Positions 51,139-60,065 of a stretch of 64,000 nt of DNA are shown piece after piece. The notes beneath the pieces are model-generated. The model worked only from the letters and a program-made list of their open reading frames with translations, searched no databases and was not told where the DNA came from. Numbering within the stretch: the stretch's first letter is position 1; the number at the start of each line of letters is the position of its first letter. The stretch is from Thiohalophilus sp046483665. GTDB lineage: Bacteria; Pseudomonadota; Gammaproteobacteria; UBA6429; Thiohalophilaceae. The stretch lies in contig NZ_JAWOCR010000046.1 in NCBI RefSeq assembly GCF_046483665.1, positions 1-64,000 of the forward strand. The letters are read 5' to 3'. A program made the translations under genes and the position numbers.

Positions 51139-52842
51139 TTATTGCAGTTGTGTCCTGAGGTAGTTGACGATCTCATCGACCGGGATTTCCTTTGCCTCGG
51201 TTTCACGGCGGGTTTTGTACTCCACGACCCCTTTGTCCAGGCTGCGATCACCGATGACAATGCGATGGGGGACGCCGATCAATTCCATGTCGGCGAACAT
51301 GATTCCGGGGCGCTCCTTGCGATCATCCATCAGCACATCGACACCGGCCTGCTGTAATGCATTATAAAGCTGCTCAGCGGTATCGCGCAGCCGTTGCGAT
51401 TTGTGCATGTTCATCGGCAGGATCGCCACCTGCCAGGGGGCGATGGCATCGGGCCAGATAATACCGCGCTCGTCGTGATTCTGTTCGATGGCGGCGGCCA
51501 CGACACGCGAGACGCCAATGCCGTAACAGCCCATGGTCATGACGACCGAGTGACCGTTTTCATCCAGTACGGTGGCTTTCAGGGCCTCACTGTATTTGTC
51601 GCCCAGCTGGAAAATGTGACCAACCTCGATACCGCGCTTGATTGAAAGCGTTCCCTGGCCATCGGGTGAAGGGTCGCCCTCGATCACATTGCGGATGTCG
51701 ACTGTGGCCGGTTGCAGCAGATCGCGCTCCCAGTTGACCCCGGTCAGATGTTTGTCCACCTGATTGGCGCCGCAGACAAAATCAGCGATCAGGGCACCGT
51801 GATCCACCAGCAAGGGAACCTCCAGACCGACCGGACCGATAGAGCCGGGCTCGCAGCCGCAGGCCTGTTTGACTTCCGCATCAGTGGCAAAGCGCAGCGG
51901 CGGGGTAATGCCCTCGAGTTTTTCCAGCTTGAGCATATTCAGTTCGTGATCGCCGCGCAGAATCAGGCCATGAACCTGTTCTTCTGCATCCACCACCAGC
52001 AGGGTTTTGAGGCACTGGCTGGCGGGCACATCAAGGAAGGCGGCCAGTTGTTCGATAGTGTGCTGGCCGGGCGTGTCCACGGTCTGCATTGTGGCGCCGG
52101 CGGGCGGCAGGCTGTCACTGGCCGGTTGCGTGGGTGCCAGCTCCACGTTGGCGGCATAGTCGCTGTCGCTGCTGAAGGCGATGGCATCCTCGCCCGAGTC
52201 GGCCAGGACATGGAACTCATGGGATAACTTGCCACCGATGGAGCCGGTATCGGCCTGCACCGGGCGGTAGTCGAGGCCCAGTCGTGAAAAAATCCGGCAA
52301 TAGGTGTCGTGCATGCGGTGATAGGTTTCATCCAGCGAGGCATCGTCCAGATGAAAGGAGTAGGCATCTTTCATCAGAAACTCACGGGCCCGCATCACGC
52401 CGAAGCGGGGGCGTATTTCGTCGCGAAACTTGGTCTGGATCTGGTAGAGATTGGTCGGTAACTGCTTGTAACTGCGAATTTCGCGCCGGATCAGATCGGT
52501 GATGACCTCCTCATGGGTCGGGCCGAAACAGAATTCGCGCCCGTGACGATCCTCAAGCCGCAGCAACTCCGGCCCGTACTGTTCCCAACGGCCCGACTCT
52601 TCCCACAGCTCGGCCGGCTGTACGGCCGGCATCAGCACTTCCTGGGCGTCGGCGCGGTCCATCTCCTCGCGGATGATGTTCTCCACCTTGCGCAGGACCC
52701 GCAGTCCCATGGGCAACCAGGTATAGAGTCCGGCGGCGAGTTTGCGAATCATCCCCGCGCGTAGCATCAGCTGGTGACTGAGCACCTCGGCGTCGGCAGG
52801 GGTCTCTTTCAGGGTGGAGAGCAACAAACGGGAGGTTCTCAT
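51139..52842 (-). CDS. proS: Prolyl-tRNA synthetase
   Basis: 567 residues from ATG 52842 (GGAGG in the + strand context does not matter; family length decides). Class II motifs: motif 1 'LPMGLRVLRKVENIIREEM', motif 2 'RDEIRPRFGVMRAREFLMKD' and motif 3 'GCYGIGVSRVVAAAIEQ'. A YbaK-like editing insert lies between (about 220-400). It charges tRNA-Pro. Confidence 0.97.
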   Translation of the reverse strand: MRTSRLLLSTLKETPADAEVLSHQLMLRAGMIRKLAAGLYTWLPMGLRVLRKVENIIREEMDRADAQEVLMPAVQPAELWEESGRWEQYGPELLRLEDRHGREFCFGPTHEEVITDLIRREIRSYKQLPTNLYQIQTKFRDEIRPRFGVMRAREFLMKDAYSFHLDDASLDETYHRMHDTYCRIFSRLGLDYRPVQADTGSIGGKLSHEFHVLADSGEDAIAFSSDSDYAANVELAPTQPASDSLPPAGATMQTVDTPGQHTIEQLAAFLDVPASQCLKTLLVVDAEEQVHGLILRGDHELNMLKLEKLEGITPPLRFATDAEVKQACGCEPGSIGPVGLEVPLLVDHGALIADFVCGANQVDKHLTGVNWERDLLQPATVDIRNVIEGDPSPDGQGTLSIKRGIEVGHIFQLGDKYSEALKATVLDENGHSVVMTMGCYGIGVSRVVAAAIEQNHDERGIIWPDAIAPWQVAILPMNMHKSQRLRDTAEQLYNALQQAGVDVLMDDRKERPGIMFADMELIGVPHRIVIGDRSLDKGVVEYKTRRETEAKEIPVDEIVNYLRTQLQ

Positions 52843-52927
52843 AATCTTTTTTCTGTGATTGTGTTTAGACCACAATCTTACCGCAGGACAGCGGGTTAAG
52901 ACGAGCTTTGAGAGCAGGGACTAGGAC

Positions 52928-53272
52928 CTAAAACGTCGTTTTATTCCAGCCCCACATGGCGCGTGGTGCGTCGGCGAATTCGATGTAGACCCGATCGGGA
53001 TCGATGCCCAGCTGTTCCAGGATGAGGCCGCACAGGGCTTCGGACAGGGCCGGGGTTTTATCCTGTGGCAGGCCGATACTCTTGAGTTCCAGGTAAGCGA
53101 GGGGAGCAGTGCTGCCACCAAAGGACATGGGGGTCGGTGGCTCCAGGACTACCATCACATAGCGCTCGGGTTTGCCCAGCTGCCCGGCCACCAGGGCGGA
53201 AGCCGCTGTGACCAGCTGTTCGGCCCGCGCCGGTTCGACGGCTTGATTGCTCTGGATCTTGAGAAGCGGCAT
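52928..53272 (-). CDS. MIF-like tautomerase family protein
   Basis: 114 residues. The catalytic Pro follows Met1 ('MPLLKIQSN'), and 'YVMVVLEPPTPMSFGGSTAP' and 'DRVYIEFADAPRAMWGWNKT' are typical of the macrophage-migration-inhibitory-factor/phenylpyruvate tautomerase family. Substrate unknown. The ATG is preceded by a reasonable GGAG on the coding strand. Confidence 0.92.
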   Translation of the reverse strand: MPLLKIQSNQAVEPARAEQLVTAASALVAGQLGKPERYVMVVLEPPTPMSFGGSTAPLAYLELKSIGLPQDKTPALSEALCGLILEQLGIDPDRVYIEFADAPRAMWGWNKTTF

Positions 53273-53293
53273 CTCCGGGTTCCGTTCCGTCGG

Positions 53294-53743
53294 TCAGTCG
53301 CAGAAGTCCTGAATCGCCTGTTTGGCTTCATCGACCTTCTGTTGACGTTCATCGTCACTGATTCGTACTACCTCACCTTCTTCATTGCGAATACGGCGAT
53401 AGACGGTGTAAATCTCCAGGTTCTTTTTCGCAGCTTTGCAGTTTTCCTTGCGCATCTGTTCGGCCTGTTGCTGCTCACGGGCGACAGTGTCATTCTCTTC
53501 TTCATCCTGTTGCGGACGGGGCGACGGGCGGCTGCTGGCCGCCGGCGCGGAGTCGCTGCCGGGCCGGGCATGGGATGAGATGTTACTCATAACCTCGTAG
53601 GGGATATCAAGATTTTCGGGCGGATTCTGGGAATAGACCGTGTTGCCCGACTCGTCCTGATACTTGTACGTGGCAGCCAGCGCCATCGGGGTTGCCAGGG
53701 CGAGTAGCAGAAGCAGAGCGAAAAGTTGATTGATTGTTTTCAT
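53294..53743 (-). CDS. DUF4124 periplasmic protein
   Basis: 149 residues from ATG 53743. A signal peptide ('NQLFALLLLLALATPMALA') is followed by the DUF4124 core 'ATYKYQDESGNTVYSQNPP', a Ser/Pro/Gln-rich linker and a charged helix with three or four Cys-Lys clusters. Function unknown. It ends 22 bases before the MIF-like gene on the same strand. Confidence 0.88.
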   Translation of the reverse strand: MKTINQLFALLLLLALATPMALAATYKYQDESGNTVYSQNPPENLDIPYEVMSNISSHARPGSDSAPAASSRPSPRPQQDEEENDTVAREQQQAEQMRKENCKAAKKNLEIYTVYRRIRNEEGEVVRISDDERQQKVDEAKQAIQDFCD

Positions 53744-53931
53744 GACCATATTTTGCACAGATTGTAATTAAGTCGTAGTAAGGCCTCTCTCAGGAGGGTT
53801 TTCGCACGTCGCGTCCGCCGGGTCAAGGTACTGTTGCCAACAACCACGACGGGAGCCCGGAAATTATATCGCGACGGCAGGTTTTGTCGGCTTTCTGTCG
53901 ACATTCCGTGTATTTATACTGTGTTACTGAT

Positions 53932-53937
53932 TATAAT
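53932..53937 (+). promoter_or_regulatory. Candidate -10 box upstream of ilvI
   Basis: A perfect TATAAT with no good -35. It sits ten bases before the terminator hairpin at 53947, so a transcript from here would carry the hairpin at its very 5' end. Confidence 0.35.
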
Positions 53938-53946
53938 GGTCGTTTC

Positions 53947-53971
53947 TACCCGTTGCGACGGGTATTTTTTT
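53947..53971 (+). terminator. Intrinsic terminator inside the ilvI leader, candidate attenuator
   Basis: TACCCGT (53947-53953), loop TGCG, ACGGGTA (53958-53964), then seven T. It lies 45 bases before the ilvI GTG. The codons just before it in one frame are Leu-Leu-Ile-Ile-Met-Val-Val, as expected of branched-chain attenuation. An upstream CGACGGG (near 53847) could pair with CCCGTTG as an antiterminator. Confidence 0.6.
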
Positions 53972-54015
53972 CGCAACGATGCGACATTTCTGGAACGTAT
54001 CTGGGAGTAAACAAC

Positions 54016-55734
54016 GTGAAACTCAGTGGAGCCGAAATCGTAGTCCAGTTCCTGAAGGACGAGGGCGTTGAATACGTCTTCGGCTATCCGGGCGGCGCGG
54101 TTCTGCACATCTATGACGCCCTGTTCAACCAGGAAGACGTCAAACACATTCTGGTTCGCCATGAACAGGGAGCAACCCATTCGGCTGACGGCTATGCCCG
54201 CGCCACCGGCAAGCCAGGTGTGGTGCTGGTGACCTCTGGCCCGGGGGCGACCAATGCCGTGACCGGCATAGCCACTGCCTACATGGATTCGATTCCCATG
54301 GTGATCATCACCGGTCAGGTGGCGACCCATTATATTGGCAGTGACGCCTTCCAGGAAGTCGATGCCGTCGGCATTACCCGTCCCTGCGTGAAGCATAATT
54401 TTCTGGTGAAACGGGCCGAGGATCTGGGCGAGACCCTGCGCAAGGCCTTTCATGTCGCCACCACCGGCCGGCCTGGCCCGGTGGTGGTCGATATCCCCAA
54501 GGACACAACGGATCCGAACATCAAGATCGACTACGAATATCCGGACAAGGTGGAGATGCGTTCCTACCAGCCGGTGGTCAAGGCCCACCCTGGCGAAATC
54601 AGCCGCGCGCTGGATCTGATTCTCTCGGCACGCCGGCCGATGATTTACACCGGCGGCGGGGTGGTGCTGAGCAATGCCGATGCCGAGCTGACCGAATTCA
54701 CCCGCACGCTGGGCTACCCCATTACCCAGACCCTGATGGGCCTGGGTGCCTATCCGGCCAGTGACAAACAGCACCTGGGCATGCTTGGCATGCACGGCAC
54801 CTACGAGGCCAATATGGCCATGCACGAGTGCGATGTGCTAATTGCTATCGGCGCGCGTTTCGATGACCGGGTCACCGGTGACGTCAAACAGTTCTGTCCC
54901 GATGCGAAGATCATTCACGTGGATATCGATCCCTCGTCGATTTCCAAGAACGTGCGTGTGGATGTGCCTATTGTCGGTGATATCAGGCATGTTCTGTCGG
55001 ATATGAACAAGGCGATCAAGGCCTCGAAGAAAAAACCGGATGCCAAATTGCTGGATCAGTGGTGGCAGCAGATTGAGACCTGGAAGAGCAAAAATTGCCT
55101 GCGCTATGATCGCAACAGCGCGCTGATCAAGCCGCAGTTCGTGATCGAAAAGCTGCACGAGGTGACCGGCGGTGACGCATATGTGACCTCCGACGTGGGT
55201 CAGCACCAGATGTTTGCCGCCCAGTTCTATCCCTTTGACAAGCCGCGGCGCTGGATCAACTCCGGTGGACTGGGCACCATGGGCTTCGGCCTGCCGTCCG
55301 CGCTGGGTGTGCAGCTGGCCTATCCCGAGTCGCAGGTGGCCTGTGTGACCGGCGAGGCCAGTATCCAGATGTGTATCCAGGAGCTGTCCACGGCTCTGCA
55401 ATATATGCTGCCGGTCAAGATCGTCAACCTGAACAACCGTTACATGGGCATGGTGCGCCAGTGGCAGGAGTTCTTCTACGACAGCCGTTATTCCCATTCC
55501 TATCTGGATGCGCTGCCCGATTTTGTCAAACTGGCGGAAAGTTACGGTCATGTTGGTATGCGCATTGATCAGCCAGGTGATGTTGAAGGGGCCTTAAAAG
55601 AAGCCTTCGCCATGAAGGATCGGCTGGTGTTCATGGACTTCATCACCGATCAGACCGAAAACGTCTATCCGATGATTGCCGCCGGCAAGGGTCATCATGA
55701 GATGCACCTGTCGCCGGAAAGAGAGCTGGCCTGA
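54016..55734 (+). CDS. ilvI: Acetolactate synthase large subunit
   Basis: 572 residues from GTG 54016 with GGGAG upstream; a frame from 53884 reads through the leader hairpin and is too long. Motifs are 'GYPGGAVLHIYDAL', 'HEQGATHSADGYARATGK', 'TSGPGATNAVTG' and the TPP site, where the usual GDG reads GEA in 'VTGEASIQMCIQEL'. It condenses pyruvate (or pyruvate with 2-ketobutyrate) with TPP and FAD, first common step of valine and isoleucine synthesis. It overlaps ilvH by one base. Confidence 0.96.
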   Translation: MKLSGAEIVVQFLKDEGVEYVFGYPGGAVLHIYDALFNQEDVKHILVRHEQGATHSADGYARATGKPGVVLVTSGPGATNAVTGIATAYMDSIPMVIITGQVATHYIGSDAFQEVDAVGITRPCVKHNFLVKRAEDLGETLRKAFHVATTGRPGPVVVDIPKDTTDPNIKIDYEYPDKVEMRSYQPVVKAHPGEISRALDLILSARRPMIYTGGGVVLSNADAELTEFTRTLGYPITQTLMGLGAYPASDKQHLGMLGMHGTYEANMAMHECDVLIAIGARFDDRVTGDVKQFCPDAKIIHVDIDPSSISKNVRVDVPIVGDIRHVLSDMNKAIKASKKKPDAKLLDQWWQQIETWKSKNCLRYDRNSALIKPQFVIEKLHEVTGGDAYVTSDVGQHQMFAAQFYPFDKPRRWINSGGLGTMGFGLPSALGVQLAYPESQVACVTGEASIQMCIQELSTALQYMLPVKIVNLNNRYMGMVRQWQEFFYDSRYSHSYLDALPDFVKLAESYGHVGMRIDQPGDVEGALKEAFAMKDRLVFMDFITDQTENVYPMIAAGKGHHEMHLSPERELA

Positions 55735-56228
55735 TGCGACACATTATTTCTCTGTTAATGGAAAACGAAGCCGGTGCCCTGTCCCGGGTGGCAGGGCTGT
55801 TCTCGGCGCGCGGTTACAACATCGAATCACTGACGGTGGCGCCCACCGAAGACCCCTCTCTGTCACGTATGACCGTAGTGACCAGCGGCTCGGAAGAAAT
55901 TATCGAACAGATCTTCAAGCAGCTGAACAAGCTGGTCGATATAGTCAGGCTGGCGGATATTTCCGAGGGCAACCATATTGAACGGGAACTGATGATGGTC
56001 AAGGTCTCGACCCCTTCGGATCATGAGCGGGCGGAACTCAAGCGCATGGCCGATATTTTCCGGGGCCGGATTCTGGATGTGACTGATGAAACCTACATCA
56101 TCGAGTTGACCGGTAACGGATCCAAGCTGGATGCCTTTTTAAGTGCCGTCGATGCGAATCTGATCATCGAAACGGTTCGTTCCGGTGCCACCGGTATCTC
56201 GCGTGGCAGCCGGGCAATTCGTGTTTAA
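55734..56228 (+). CDS. ilvH: Acetolactate synthase small (regulatory) subunit
   Basis: 164 residues. The N-terminal ACT domain 'ISLLMENEAGALSRVAGLFS' with 'GYNIESLTVAPTEDPSLSRM' binds valine for feedback control; the C-terminal half is the NikR-like domain. It activates IlvI and confers inhibition. TGATG coupling with ilvI. Confidence 0.96.
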   Translation: MRHIISLLMENEAGALSRVAGLFSARGYNIESLTVAPTEDPSLSRMTVVTSGSEEIIEQIFKQLNKLVDIVRLADISEGNHIERELMMVKVSTPSDHERAELKRMADIFRGRILDVTDETYIIELTGNGSKLDAFLSAVDANLIIETVRSGATGISRGSRAIRV

Positions 56229-56267
56229 TCTTCAATTAATTAAAAACTGGATTGGCAGGTATTACGT

Positions 56268-57284
56268 ATGAATATCTATTATGACAAAGATTGCGATCTT
56301 TCCATCATCAAGAGCAAAAAGGTAGCCATCATCGGTTACGGTTCCCAGGGCCATGCCCACGCTAACAATCTGAAGGATTCCGGCGTCGATGTTACTGTCG
56401 GGTTGCGTGAAAGTTCGGCTTCCGCCAAAAAGGCGCAGGAGGCCGGTCTGAGCGTCAAGAATGTGCCCGATGCCGTGGCCGGTGCCGATGTGATCATGGT
56501 GCTGACGCCGGATGAGTACCAGGCCCGGATTTACACGAACGATATTGAGCCGAATCTGAAAAAGGGCGCTACCCTGGCTTTTGCTCACGGTTTCAGTATT
56601 CACTATAACCAGGTGGTTCCGCGTGACGATCTGGATGTGATTATGATTGCGCCCAAAGCCCCGGGCCATACCGTGCGCAGCGAATTTGTGCGTGGCGGCG
56701 GGATCCCCGATCTGGTTGCGATATTCCAGGACGCCTCCGGCAAGGCTAAAGAGACCGCCATGTCCTATGCCTCGGCGATTGGCGGCGGCCGGACCGGCAT
56801 CATCGAAACCAGCTTCAAGGACGAGACGGAAACCGATCTTTTCGGTGAGCAGGCCGTGCTGTGCGTGGGTGCCGTCGAGCTGGTCAAGGCCGGGTTTGAA
56901 ACCCTGGTGGAAGCCGGCTATGCCCCGGAGATGGCTTACTTTGAATGTTTGCACGAACTGAAGCTGATCGTCGATCTGATGTATGAAGGCGGTATCGCCA
57001 ACATGAACTACTCCATCTCCAATAACGCCGAGTATGGTGAGTACGTCACCGGTGCGAAGGTGATCAACGAGGAGAGCCGCTGGGCGATGAAAGAGGCCCT
57101 GCACAATATCCAGACCGGTGAGTACGCCAAGAAGTTTATCCTCGAAGGTATGACCAACTATCCGGAAATGACCGCCATGCGCCGGCTCAACGCCGAACAT
57201 CCGATCGAACAGGTCGGCGAGAAGCTGCGCGATATGATGCCCTGGATCAAGGCCAATGCCCTGGTCGACAAGAGCAAAAACTGA
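56268..57284 (+). CDS. ilvC: Ketol-acid reductoisomerase, class I
   Basis: 338 residues, the short class I form. The NADPH-binding 'IIGYGSQGHAHANNLKDSG' and 'APKAPGHTVRSEF', and the metal-site 'FGEQAVLCVG' and 'ETYFE'-type Glu residues, are present. It converts acetolactate to dihydroxyisovalerate. Forty bases after ilvH and closed by a terminator. Confidence 0.97.
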   Translation: MNIYYDKDCDLSIIKSKKVAIIGYGSQGHAHANNLKDSGVDVTVGLRESSASAKKAQEAGLSVKNVPDAVAGADVIMVLTPDEYQARIYTNDIEPNLKKGATLAFAHGFSIHYNQVVPRDDLDVIMIAPKAPGHTVRSEFVRGGGIPDLVAIFQDASGKAKETAMSYASAIGGGRTGIIETSFKDETETDLFGEQAVLCVGAVELVKAGFETLVEAGYAPEMAYFECLHELKLIVDLMYEGGIANMNYSISNNAEYGEYVTGAKVINEESRWAMKEALHNIQTGEYAKKFILEGMTNYPEMTAMRRLNAEHPIEQVGEKLRDMMPWIKANALVDKSKN

Positions 57285-57310
57285 GCGCATCACATTCCGC
57301 TTGATAAAAA

Positions 57311-57334
57311 GGCCGGTTGAAAAACCGGTCTTTT
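57311..57334 (+). terminator. Rho-independent terminator after ilvC
   Basis: GGCCGGTT (57311-57318), loop GAAA, AACCGGTC (57323-57330), then TTTT. Confidence 0.9.
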
Positions 57335-57430
57335 GCATTGGGCTCGCTGAAATTTCGTTGCCCGGGACTCTGCAGGGGGTGAATGATTACGTTATGATCA
57401 GTTCCCCTGTTTTAACGAGCGTTTGATTTG

Positions 57431-58195
57431 ATGAACAAAGAATCCCGGACTGAACAGCATCGCCGCGGCATCTATCTGTTGCCCAACCTGTTTACGACCG
57501 CAGCCCTGTTCTCCGGGTTTTACGCGATTGTGGCGGCCATGCACGGCCGATTCGAGCCGGCCGCGATTGCCATTTTTGTAGCTATGTTGCTGGACGGGAT
57601 CGACGGGCGGGTGGCGCGACTGACCAACACCCAGAGCGATTTCGGCGCCGAGTATGACAGTCTGTCGGACATGGTTTCCTTCGGCCTGGCGCCGGCGCTG
57701 GTGATCTATGAATGGGCCCTGTCGGATCTGGGCAAGCTCGGCTGGCTGGCGGCCTTTATCTATACTGCGACGGCGGCGCTGCGCCTGGCCCGTTTCAATA
57801 CCCAGGTGGAGCATGCCGACAAGCGTTATTTTCAGGGGCTGGCCAGTCCCTCGGCGGCGGCGATCATCGCCGGCGGCGTCTGGGTGGGCGAGCACTACAC
57901 CATTTTTCCCGGCCAGTTCGCTTATCTGGTCTGGGCAATCACGGTGCTGGTGGGCCTGCTGATGGTCAGCAATGTCCGCTATTACAGCTTCAAGACTTTC
58001 AATTTGCGTAACCGGGTGCCGTTTGTCGCCATTCTGGTTATTGTACTGGTGCTGGTGCTGGTGTCGGCCAATCCGCCGGTGGTGCTGTTCAGCGTATTTG
58101 CGGCTTACGCTTTATCGGGGCCGGTATTGACCCTGATCCAGTTGCGCCAGCGTCGCGCCGAGCGGGATAGGGCTCATCGCCACGAGGAGTCGTAA
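57431..58195 (+). CDS. pssA: CDP-diacylglycerol-serine O-phosphatidyltransferase
   Basis: 254 residues from ATG 57431. The CDP-alcohol motif is seen in 'DGIDGRVARLTNTQSDFGAE' and 'YDSLSDMVSFG'. Seven or so membrane segments follow. It makes phosphatidylserine, precursor of phosphatidylethanolamine. Its position between ilvC and leuA is conserved in many beta- and gammaproteobacteria. Confidence 0.94.
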   Translation: MNKESRTEQHRRGIYLLPNLFTTAALFSGFYAIVAAMHGRFEPAAIAIFVAMLLDGIDGRVARLTNTQSDFGAEYDSLSDMVSFGLAPALVIYEWALSDLGKLGWLAAFIYTATAALRLARFNTQVEHADKRYFQGLASPSAAAIIAGGVWVGEHYTIFPGQFAYLVWAITVLVGLLMVSNVRYYSFKTFNLRNRVPFVAILVIVLVLVLVSANPPVVLFSVFAAYALSGPVLTLIQLRQRRAERDRAHRHEES

Positions 58196-58201
58196 CAGGG
58201 C

Positions 58202-58230
58202 TTGGAAAATGCTGGAACAGACGTTATATT
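58202..58230 (+). promoter_or_regulatory. Promoter of the leuA leader
   Basis: TTGGAA (58202-58207) and TATATT (58225-58230) with a 17-base spacer. The predicted start is about 26 bases before the leader peptide ATG. Confidence 0.65.
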
Positions 58231-58262
58231 TAATTTAAATGATTGAGCGAAATACCCGGACA

Positions 58263-58379
58263 ATGACGAACCCGAACCACAGCGACATCTCTGTCACTGC
58301 TTCCCCGATGCAGGGTCTGCCCCTGTTTGTCCGGTTAACCTCCCTGGATGCTCTCCTGAGCCTGCGACTGCTGCCCTGA
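58263..58379 (+). CDS. Leucine-rich leader peptide upstream of leuA
   Basis: ATG 58263 opens a 38-residue frame ending TGA 58377-58379. The second half is 'GLPLFVRLTSLDALLSLRLL' with nine leucines in 19 residues, including two Leu-Leu pairs near the stop. It lies between a good promoter and leuA, the position of an attenuation leader that senses charged tRNA-Leu. TGCCC-tga-GGGCA can pair around its stop. There is no T-rich terminator after it, so control may act on translation or Rho rather than on an intrinsic terminator. The ribosome site before the ATG is weak. Confidence 0.7.
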   Translation: MTNPNHSDISVTASPMQGLPLFVRLTSLDALLSLRLLP

Positions 58380-58466
58380 GGGGCAAATAACGCAGACGAT
58401 GCGCCGGGCTGGGCGCCAGAACCTCACAGCCCAACAAGCAAGCACAGAATTTTCAGGTTAACTGCC

Positions 58467-58486
58467 AACCCATGTCATAATGGGTT
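58467..58486 (+). promoter_or_regulatory. Hairpin directly before the leuA ribosome binding site
   Basis: AACCCAT (58467-58473), loop GTCATA, ATGGGTT (58480-58486) is a perfect seven-pair stem ending four bases before GGAGAG. It could compete with other leader foldings and so control access to the leuA start. Confidence 0.5.
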
Positions 58487-58501
58487 ATCAGGAGAGAGAC
58501 A

Positions 58502-60052
58502 ATGAGTGATGACAGATTAATCATATTCGATACCACCTTGCGCGACGGCGAGCAGAGTCCCGGGGCCTCCATGACCAAGGAGGAGAAGATCCGGATCGCC
58601 CGCGCTCTGGAACGCATGCGAGTGGATGTGATCGAGGCCGGGTTTCCTGTGGCCAGTATCGGCGACTTCGATGCCGTGCGCGCGGTGGCGCGCAGTATCA
58701 AGGACAGTACCGTGTGCGGGTTGTCCCGCGCGCTGGACAAGGACATTGATCGCGCCGGTGAGGCATTAAAAGAAGCCAATAGCGCCCGCATTCATACCTT
58801 TATTGCCACTTCACCAATACATATGAAGATGAAGCTGCGCATGGAACCCGACCAGGTGGTCGAGCAGGCGGTGCGCGCGGTCAAGCGCGCGCGCCAGTAC
58901 ACCGATAATGTCGAGTTTTCGGCCGAGGACGCGGGGCGTTCCGAGCTGGATTTTCTGTGCCGCATAGTCGAACAGGTGATCGAGGCCGGCGCCACCACCA
59001 TCAATATTCCCGATACCGTCGGCTATAATGTGCCGCAGCAGTTCGGCGAGACGATTCGCAATCTGATTGAACGGGTCCCCAACTCGGACAAGGCGATCTT
59101 TTCCGTACACTGTCATAACGATCTGGGACTGGCTGTGGCCAACTCCCTCTCCGCGGTATTGAACGGCGCCCGCCAGGTCGAGTGCACGATCAATGGGCTG
59201 GGCGAGCGGGCCGGTAACGCCTCGCTGGAGGAGATCGTCATGACGGTCAAAACACGCCAGGACATTTTCCCCTGCAGTGTCGATCATCTCGATACCCGCG
59301 AGATCGTCCCGACCTCCAAGCTGGTGTCAGGTATTACCGGTTTTGCCGTACAGCCCAACAAGGCGATTGTCGGCGCCAACGCCTTTGCCCATGAATCGGG
59401 CATCCATCAGGATGGCGTACTCAAAAGCCGTGAGACCTACGAGATCATGAGCGCCGAGGATGTTGGCTGGTCGGCCAATCGGATGGTGCTGGGCAAGCAC
59501 TCGGGGCGCAACGCGTTTCGTTCGCGGCTCAAGGAGCTGGGGGTGGAGTTCGCTTCCGAGGATGAGTTGAATGAGGCCTTTGCCCGTTTCAAGAACCTCG
59601 CCGACAAGAAACATGAAATCTTCGATGAGGACTTGCAGGCGCTGGTGACCGAAACCGGCATCTCTGCCGAGAACGAGCACATTCATCTGGTGGCCATGCG
59701 GGTCTGCTCTGAAACCGGCGAAACCCCGCACGCCAACGTTACCCTCAACGTGGATGGTCAGGAACAGCAAGCCGAAGCCGACGGTGGCGGACCGGTGGAT
59801 GCGGCGTTTCGGGCCATCGAGCAGGTGATCCATAGCGGCAGCGAGTTGCTGCTCTATTCGGTGAATAACATCACCAGCGGCACCGACGCCCAGGGCGAGG
59901 TCACCGTGCGCATGGAAAAGGGCGGACGCATCGTCAACGGCCAGGGCGCTGATACCGACATCGTCATTGCCTCGGCCAAGGCCTACATCAACGCCCTGAA
60001 CAAGATCGTCTCCCCGGTCGAGCGGGAACATCCGCAGGCCGCGGATGTGTAA
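58502..60052 (+). CDS. leuA: 2-isopropylmalate synthase
   Basis: 516 residues. 'FDTTLRDGEQSPGASMT', 'FSVHCHNDLGLAVANS' and 'NGLGERAGNASLEE' are the catalytic DRE-TIM motifs; a C-terminal regulatory domain (about 390-510) confers leucine feedback inhibition. It condenses acetyl-CoA with 2-ketoisovalerate, the first step of leucine synthesis. A leucine-rich leader peptide precedes it. Confidence 0.97.
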   Translation: MSDDRLIIFDTTLRDGEQSPGASMTKEEKIRIARALERMRVDVIEAGFPVASIGDFDAVRAVARSIKDSTVCGLSRALDKDIDRAGEALKEANSARIHTFIATSPIHMKMKLRMEPDQVVEQAVRAVKRARQYTDNVEFSAEDAGRSELDFLCRIVEQVIEAGATTINIPDTVGYNVPQQFGETIRNLIERVPNSDKAIFSVHCHNDLGLAVANSLSAVLNGARQVECTINGLGERAGNASLEEIVMTVKTRQDIFPCSVDHLDTREIVPTSKLVSGITGFAVQPNKAIVGANAFAHESGIHQDGVLKSRETYEIMSAEDVGWSANRMVLGKHSGRNAFRSRLKELGVEFASEDELNEAFARFKNLADKKHEIFDEDLQALVTETGISAENEHIHLVAMRVCSETGETPHANVTLNVDGQEQQAEADGGGPVDAAFRAIEQVIHSGSELLLYSVNNITSGTDAQGEVTVRMEKGGRIVNGQGADTDIVIASAKAYINALNKIVSPVEREHPQAADV

Positions 60053-60065
60053 CACATCCGCGGCC

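Noticed and set aside
56262..57338. Minus-strand frame of 358 codons opposite ilvC
   Set aside because: Pure antisense shadow of ilvC.
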